Source: Actinomycetes bacterium
Lineage (GTDB): Bacteria > Actinomycetota > Actinomycetes > S36-B12 > GCA-2699445
Assembly: GCA_022600255.1 (NCBI GenBank)
Contig: JAHZKU010000302.1
Location: 1 to 10,467, forward strand
Direction: 5' to 3'
DNA: 10,467 nt
Positions within the stretch are counted from its first letter, which is position 1; every line of letters starts with the position of its first letter. Below are positions 6,739 to 10,467 of the stretch, piece by piece. Made by a program: the position numbers and the translations under genes. A model generated the notes under the pieces. That model saw only the letters and a list, made by a program, of their open reading frames with translations, ran no database searches and was not told where the DNA came from.

Positions 6739-7460
6739 TACCAGCCATCGAACCGCTGAAGTTGCCGCTCGACGAACTGGCTGATATTCACGTTCGATAC
6801 GCCCGCCGGAAAACCAAACCACTTCTCGAAAAGCTGTTTCGCGCCCACGCGCCTTTGGCTATCTCGCTGGCCAGAAAGTTTTCCATCCACCCCAACCACG
6901 TCGCAGATTTGCAGATGGCGGCGTTCGGTGGTCTCCTGAAAGCCTTAGATCGTTACGACCCAAAAATCGGGAAATTTTCCACCTTCGCCTACTGGTGGAT
7001 TCTGAAATTTATATTGAAGGAGCGCGAATTCAACCAGAACCTCGTCCGCATCCCTCTCACGCTCGTCCGCCGTCACCGGCGGGTAAGACAGATGGTTGAG
7101 CTGGGCATGTCGCTCAAGTCCATCGCCAAAAAGCTGGGGACCACACTGGTCGCGGTGGAGACGGTTTACAGTCTCTACGATGCGCCCCATTGCACCCCTT
7201 TGAACGCCGATCAGGTGAGCGTAGACTCCGATTCAGATAGTCTTCAGTCTGAGCGTCTGGGCCAACTGCAAGATCAACTAAAAAAGCTTCCGCGTAAATG
7301 GCGTACAGCGGTGACTCTGCGCTATCGGTCGTCTGGTTGCCGGACCTTTTCCGAAATCGGTCGTAGAATGAAGTGCACGGAAGATTCCGCCCGGTCTTAC
7401 TTTTCGAGCGGGGTCAAGCGTCTCAAAACCCTCATTAAAAATGCCGAAAGCATGGACTGA
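6714..7460 (+). CDS. Sigma-70 family RNA polymerase sigma factor
   Basis: A 248-residue sigma factor that would direct host RNA polymerase to phage promoters. Region 2 spans about 36-104: LFRAHAPLAISLARKF, then DLQMAAFGGLLKALDRYDP and GKFSTFAYWWILKFI, the classic 2.1-2.4 pattern with the aromatic cluster for strand opening. A region 3-like HTH follows (MSLKSIAKKLGTTLVAVE, 132-149), and region 4 at about 183-243 contains LPRKWRTAVTLRYR and the HTH TFSEIGRRMKCTEDSARSYF. Having a middle domain sets it apart from ECF factors and closer to group 3. An acidic linker (SVDSDSDS) joins domains 3 and 4. The frame is open from GTG 6687, but ATG 6714 has AAGGA at 6704-6708, 5 bases upstream, so it is preferred. 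It overlaps the helicase by 25 bases and the HNH gene by 20. Confidence 0.93.
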   Translation: MDYSTSKIIPAIEPLKLPLDELADIHVRYARRKTKPLLEKLFRAHAPLAISLARKFSIHPNHVADLQMAAFGGLLKALDRYDPKIGKFSTFAYWWILKFILKEREFNQNLVRIPLTLVRRHRRVRQMVELGMSLKSIAKKLGTTLVAVETVYSLYDAPHCTPLNADQVSVDSDSDSLQSERLGQLQDQLKKLPRKWRTAVTLRYRSSGCRTFSEIGRRMKCTEDSARSYFSSGVKRLKTLIKNAESMD

Positions 7461-7800
7461 ATCTTTCATCATCTCCCGTATCCGAGCTACCCTGAGGCGG
7501 CTGTCGATGCAGATGCCCGCCGCCCGGGAGGCCAAGCTCGCGGCCCGCCGCGCTTACTCTGGTCCGAACCCACGGCTGCGGTTTGAGTATCGGTGCGCCC
7601 ACTGCGGCGACTGGTTTCCCGAGAAGGGCGTGCAGGTGGACCACACGGTGCCCGCCGGCTCGATGAAATCTTTTGAAGATGTCGGGTCATTTGCCCGTCG
7701 CCTGCTTTTATGCAAGGTGACCGACCTCGAGGTTCTTTGCAAAAAGGATCACCAAATCAAAACCAACCGTGAGCGCGCCGAGCGCAAGGACAAGAAATGA
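7441..7800 (+). CDS. Small HNH-type nuclease with altered zinc residues
   Basis: A 119-residue basic protein. The pair C52-x2-C55 (YRCAHCG), then V66-D67-H68 (QVDHTVPAG), then L96-EVLC100-KK-D103-H104-QIKT match the phage HNH pattern C-x2-C ... DH ... LxVLCxxCHxxKT. Two positions differ from the usual form: D103 stands where the last zinc cysteine is expected, and D95 where the middle N is often found. The middle N is not fixed in this family, so activity is possible but uncertain. The N-terminal 40 residues are a basic helix. ATG 7441 overlaps the sigma stop by 20 bases and the 3' end forms ATGA with the next gene. Possible roles are DNA nicking in replication or packaging, or a free-standing mobile nuclease; nothing here decides between them. 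Confidence 0.8.
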   Translation: MPKAWTESFIISRIRATLRRLSMQMPAAREAKLAARRAYSGPNPRLRFEYRCAHCGDWFPEKGVQVDHTVPAGSMKSFEDVGSFARRLLLCKVTDLEVLCKKDHQIKTNRERAERKDKK

Positions 7801-8405
7801 ACATCACCGCCGCACAACCTTCTAACGACCACCCCGACAGCGGCACCAGAATCACGCCGGTCTTTCACGCGCTCGATCCCGTCGAACGCACTGCCGGCCA
7901 GATTATCGTCCTTCGTGGGATTATTGACACCACTAAATCGTTATTCGGACAGCAGGATCAGTTGGGCGTTGAGGACACCACCCCGAAAGAAGTGCGAGAG
8001 GCCGCCGCAAAAACCGCCTGCCTTACTTTTTCCCAGATCGACAACATTGTTGATGAGATGTCGCGCTGGTCGGCCACTGACACCGAGCACATGTCCGCCC
8101 TTCGGGGGTTGCTTTCCGCCGAGACACTCCGTGCCCGACACGAAGCTTCCAGAGCCCGCACAGAGGAGTCTTTGATCCAGCTCACCATGACGCCGTTCCT
8201 CCAACAGCGTGGAATGCTGTTTCAGCGCAACGACGGCAAGTACATCGCGGTCAACAACGACCAGACCTTTATGTCGGTGGGAAACAGCCCTCAAGAAGCT
8301 ATCGACCAATTCAACATCGATTTTTTGATGCCGACAAAATCGAAACCCAAGAAAAAACGTGCAGCACCACGGAAGAAACCTAAAGATGGACCCGAGACTG
8401 CCTGA
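7797..8405 (+). CDS. Unknown protein with lysine-rich tail
   Basis: A 202-residue protein that I do not recognise. Residues 30-130 look largely helical (RTAGQIIVLRGIIDTTKSLF; SQIDNIVDEMSRW; ALRGLLSAETLRARHEASRARTEESL written here as separate helices). A short segment GMLFQRNDGKYIAV (139-152) looks like a beta-hairpin. The last 22 residues hold the strongly basic tail KSKPKKKRAAPRKKPK, which could bind nucleic acid. The start is well supported: AAGGA at 7786-7790, 6 bases upstream of the ATG, plus the ATGA overlap with the HNH gene. No signal peptide or membrane segment is seen, so it is probably cytoplasmic. It lies among replication-linked genes, but no function follows from this alone. Confidence 0.8.
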   Translation: MNITAAQPSNDHPDSGTRITPVFHALDPVERTAGQIIVLRGIIDTTKSLFGQQDQLGVEDTTPKEVREAAAKTACLTFSQIDNIVDEMSRWSATDTEHMSALRGLLSAETLRARHEASRARTEESLIQLTMTPFLQQRGMLFQRNDGKYIAVNNDQTFMSVGNSPQEAIDQFNIDFLMPTKSKPKKKRAAPRKKPKDGPETA

Positions 8406-8580
8406 AGTATTCCGGAGTAATCACCCAGAAGACATCATGGTCAGATTTATGGTCAACTGGACCCGAGGCTACGCCTGCCCCGATTGCGGAGACAAGGGAG
8501 CGTTCCTTGGTCGTCTACGCGGCAAGCCTTTTATCTGGGCCTGCTATGAGTGCGGAGGAGCTTCTGAAATCGATGACTAA
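8386..8580 (+). CDS. 64-residue zinc-ribbon protein
   Basis: A small protein with C31-x2-C34 (ACPDCG) and C53-x2-C56 (ACYECG) separated by 18 residues, a standard zinc-ribbon spacing. Between them is a basic hairpin (LGRLRGKPFIWA), and the protein ends in acidic residues. Such ribbons bind nucleic acid or bridge to RNA polymerase or nucleases; which applies here cannot be told. The frame is open from GTG 8359, but ATG 8386 gives the usual small overlap (20 bases) with the upstream gene and has a weak GGAAG at 8371-8375. Confidence 0.72.
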   Translation: MDPRLPEVFRSNHPEDIMVRFMVNWTRGYACPDCGDKGAFLGRLRGKPFIWACYECGGASEIDD

Positions 8581-9127
8581 GGAAGAACGCATCGCATACC
8601 GGCGTGCGTATTACCTCGCGCACCGCGAAAAAGAGATCGCTCGAAGTCGGGCTTGGATAAAAAACAATCCCGAGCAGTGCGCGAAGACTAAACGCCGGTA
8701 TGAACAGACACATCGCGCGGAAATTCGCAAAACTCGCCGTAAGTATGTTTCGAACCGTCGTAAAACTGATCCGCTCTTCCGTTTGCAGCTAAACGTGCGG
8801 CGAAGATTTAGCCACGCCATCAAGTGGCTAAAAACAAAAAAGAACCGACGGACCTTTGACGTCTTGGGGTGCGACCTCGAGACCCTACGACGTCATCTCG
8901 AATCCAAGTTCGATCCGGGCATGACGTGGGACAACTACGGTAAGTGGCACGTTGATCACACCATCCCGCTGGCTCATGCGCAAACAAAAGCCAAACTCGA
9001 AAAACTTTGTCACTACACCAACCTCGCACCGCTGTGGGCCGAGGATAACCTAAAAAAGGGAGCGAGGTTGAAGTGGCCTTCGAAGCGAATCAACGTTTCA
9101 GACCGCTCGCATACCGAGCTGCGATGA
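8573..9127 (+). CDS. HNH endonuclease with basic coiled N-terminus
   Basis: A 184-residue protein from ATG 8573. Residues 1-65 are a very basic helical stretch with repeated R-x-Y-like units (AYRRAYYLAHREKE, RRYEQTHRAE, TRRKYVSNRR), probably for DNA contact. The nuclease core follows: LGCDLETLRRHLESKF (98-113), then W125-H126-V-D128-H129-TIPL, then Y148-TN150-LAPLW and D158-N159-LKKG, the HNH form common in phages and mobile endonucleases (DH, N, N-x-x-K). All key residues are kept. Start choice: GGAGGAG at 8554-8560 lies 12 bases before ATG 8573, which overlaps the zinc-ribbon stop by 8 bases. ATG 8546 (9 residues longer) has no Shine-Dalgarno and is the alternative. It is the last gene of the + strand block and its end runs 30 bases into the gene on the other strand. 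It could be a homing endonuclease or a replication-linked nuclease. Confidence 0.85.
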   Translation: MTKEERIAYRRAYYLAHREKEIARSRAWIKNNPEQCAKTKRRYEQTHRAEIRKTRRKYVSNRRKTDPLFRLQLNVRRRFSHAIKWLKTKKNRRTFDVLGCDLETLRRHLESKFDPGMTWDNYGKWHVDHTIPLAHAQTKAKLEKLCHYTNLAPLWAEDNLKKGARLKWPSKRINVSDRSHTELR

Positions 9128-9649
9128 GATCGGATTCGGCTGCACCGGCGAGATCTGCTTCGGGGTGATGTTGCGGGTGCGTGCGGTGGTCAGGCGGGAT
9201 TTATTGACGTTCGAGGGTGCGGAGGCTTGTGGAGCCGCCACTTGCGCGTTCGCCAGCGGACCAGCGGCCTGCATTTGGGGCGCAGTGGCCATCTCCTCGC
9301 CGCCTATCAGGGGTATAGCCACCTGAGCTAAATTGCCGTTCGACTCGGCATCTTGCAGGGTCGGCTCGTCGATCACCTGCGGGTTGTAGATGACCGTTGA
9401 AAAGTCATTCGCTTCGTAGGTCTCAAGGCCCAAATCGGGCAGCTGGCCGAAGATGGAGATAACCGAGGTGATCATGGGGTCGTTCATCAAATTTTCGGTG
9501 ATGGGCGGCACCAACACGGCAGGCACCTCGCCAGTCTGAATTTGGGGAAAGGGAGGCGGCAGATCGGCTGCTACGGGCACGTTGGTGGCCACAGGAGTGG
9601 TCTGCATAGGTCCGATGGTGGCGTTTGATAAGGGGGTATTAGTTTTCAT
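9098..9649 (-). CDS. Proline-rich protein of the virion/lysis block (unknown)
   Basis: A 183-residue protein that I do not recognise. Residues 15-50 are rich in proline (VAADLPPPFPQIQTGEVP; VLVPPI), the middle (55-118) is acidic and could fold (MITSVISIFGQLPDLGLE; STVIYNPQVI), and 120-150 is Ala/Gln/Pro linker. The last 30 residues are basic and polar. There is no clear membrane segment or signal peptide. ATG 9649 forms ATGA with the stop of the lysozyme gene and follows a run of A. A minor structural or scaffold-like protein is possible from its composition and neighbours, but this is a guess. Its 3' end overlaps the + strand HNH gene by 30 bases. Confidence 0.72.
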   Translation of the reverse strand: MKTNTPLSNATIGPMQTTPVATNVPVAADLPPPFPQIQTGEVPAVLVPPITENLMNDPMITSVISIFGQLPDLGLETYEANDFSTVIYNPQVIDEPTLQDAESNGNLAQVAIPLIGGEEMATAPQMQAAGPLANAQVAAPQASAPSNVNKSRLTTARTRNITPKQISPVQPNPISSQLGMRAV

Positions 9650-10326
9650 TTTTTTGATGCTTCTGCGGCGATGGCGGCGGCGATGCGCTCCATGCGTGGG
9701 GCGACACCGTGTTTTTTGCCAGCCTTGATTTTGGCCAAGCTGGCGCGGTATTCGTCGTTGTTGAGAAATTCAATGGCCGCGTCGTTCCATTTACCCTCCT
9801 TCATAAGCCCGAGAGTGAAGGGTGAACCGGCAAGGTCGCCACGGTAAAAACCGTCAATTACGGCCACCTTGAGGGTGGGAGACAGCGACTCGAAAGTTTT
9901 TCCAAGCTCTGTCTTCGCCACCTTCAACCGCTTGTCGAAATCCTCCTCAAAGAGGTCGTCGATTTGCTTATTCGTCAGCGTCCTGCCCTCATACCGCCAC
10001 AGTTCGCTTTTCGGGATGAGCCGGCCAACGCCGATCGTCCAGTTGCCCTTGTCGTCGAGGTAGGGTTCTGCGTAGGTGAGGCCGGAGGTTTCGTTGGCCC
10101 GGACGTAGCGGCGCGCGGCGGTGAGGTAGTCCTCACCCTCCAAGACCTCGGGCAGCGGGGCCTTCGGGACCGTGGGCTTCGGCGGCTTAGGGATCGAGAA
10201 CTTGATCGGGCCTTCCCCTGCCAGCGGCTGCTCCGACATGTCCGCACCCATGTTCATCACGCTCTCAGAGGAGAGCGTCGTTGGGGCGGATTCTGGGAGG
10301 ACGAAGTTGAACAAGGGCTTGGCCAT
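9646..10326 (-). CDS. T4-lysozyme-like (GH24) muramidase with proline-rich extension
   Basis: A 226-residue enzyme that should cut the glycan strands of peptidoglycan. The domain spans about 67-220. E79 (RANETSG) matches the catalytic Glu11 of T4 lysozyme, D91 or D92 (YLDDKG) matches Asp20, and T97 (NWTIGVGR) matches Thr26; three extra residues lie between the Glu and the Asp. Further conserved parts are the helix TNKQIDDLFEEDF, the segment LSPTLKVAVIDGFYRGDLAG, and R211-MERIAAAI near the end. The first 66 residues are Pro/Lys-rich with two similar phrases (FNFVLPES and IKFSIPKPPK) and no signal peptide or membrane helix. Release would need a holin, which is not seen here, or the enzyme may be carried in the virion. 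ATG 10326 starts 7 bases after the upstream stop, with AAATAAC-type A-rich sequence before it. Confidence 0.85.
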   Translation of the reverse strand: MAKPLFNFVLPESAPTTLSSESVMNMGADMSEQPLAGEGPIKFSIPKPPKPTVPKAPLPEVLEGEDYLTAARRYVRANETSGLTYAEPYLDDKGNWTIGVGRLIPKSELWRYEGRTLTNKQIDDLFEEDFDKRLKVAKTELGKTFESLSPTLKVAVIDGFYRGDLAGSPFTLGLMKEGKWNDAAIEFLNNDEYRASLAKIKAGKKHGVAPRMERIAAAIAAEASKK

Positions 10327-10333
10327 GTAGGTG

Positions 10334-10467
10334 TTATTTTACGACTGTCTCAAACTCCAACGGGTCGGCGTAGGGGATGCGCGCGCTTTCCAAGCGACTT
10401 TCCGGGTCTTGGAGCTGTAGCGTCGGCAAGAGCTGTTTCAGTCCCCAGCTCTTCGGTGTTTTCGTCA
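10334..10467 (-). CDS. C-terminal end of an unknown gene (partial)
   Basis: On the - strand an open frame runs in from the window edge and stops at TAA (10336-10334), 7 bases before the lysozyme gene. The 43 visible residues include TKTPKSWGLKQLLPTLQL, then DPESRLESARIPYADPLEFE and the end TVVK. They look like a soluble protein end and do not identify a family. The tight spacing implies the same operon as the two downstream genes. Confidence 0.6.
   Translation of the reverse strand, partial: TKTPKSWGLKQLLPTLQLQDPESRLESARIPYADPLEFETVVK

Overview
The window looks like part of the genome of a tailed double-stranded DNA bacteriophage or prophage, from a host of fairly high GC content. The evidence is a packed block of replication genes on the + strand facing a block on the - strand that holds a phage-type lysozyme. 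Genes overlap at almost every junction and there are several small unknown genes. No integrase, capsid, portal, tail or terminase gene can be recognised, so lifestyle is undecided. The host cannot be named. Only a few genes have a Shine-Dalgarno-like sequence (AAGGA before 6714 and 7797, GGAGGAG before 8573). Most others start at overlapping stops or after A-rich stretches, which suggests a host that does not depend strongly on Shine-Dalgarno pairing.

Layout of the + strand: the tail of an upstream gene (1-50); a 103-residue protein resembling the DNA-binding domain IV of DnaA (47-358); a DUF2800-type, Cas4/RecB-like PD-(D/E)XK nuclease with four candidate iron-sulfur cysteines (333-1535); an unrecognised protein in the position where related phage cassettes carry a ssDNA-binding protein (1623-2471); a family A DNA polymerase with 3'-5' exonuclease (2576-4588); a fused AEP-type primase and SF3/D5-like helicase (4585-6738); a sigma-70 family factor (6714-7460); a small HNH protein (7441-7800); an unknown protein with a lysine-rich tail (7797-8405); a 64-residue zinc ribbon (8386-8580); and an HNH endonuclease (8573-9127). 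The - strand carries, in its own reading order, the end of an unknown gene (10467-10334), a T4-lysozyme-like enzyme with a proline-rich N-terminal extension (10326-9646) and a proline-rich unknown protein (9649-9098). The two blocks meet tail to tail and overlap by 30 bases.

Together the + strand genes make a plausible near-complete replication set: initiator-like DNA binding, end processing or recombination, strand protection, priming, unwinding and synthesis. The sigma factor could then switch transcription to later genes, perhaps the - strand block; that is inference.

The most unusual signal is regulatory. The + strand block has only two real intergenic gaps (1536-1622 and 2472-2575). Both hold a GC-rich hairpin with one G-U pair, followed by the same 15-base A-rich word, AAAACAACCAAAACA, 5-6 bases before the ATG. 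This arrangement moves two start codons inward from the longest open frames and suggests shared control of the putative ssDNA-binding protein and the polymerase. No stretch over 300 bases lacks a gene. No tRNA, CRISPR array, insertion sequence or attachment site was seen.
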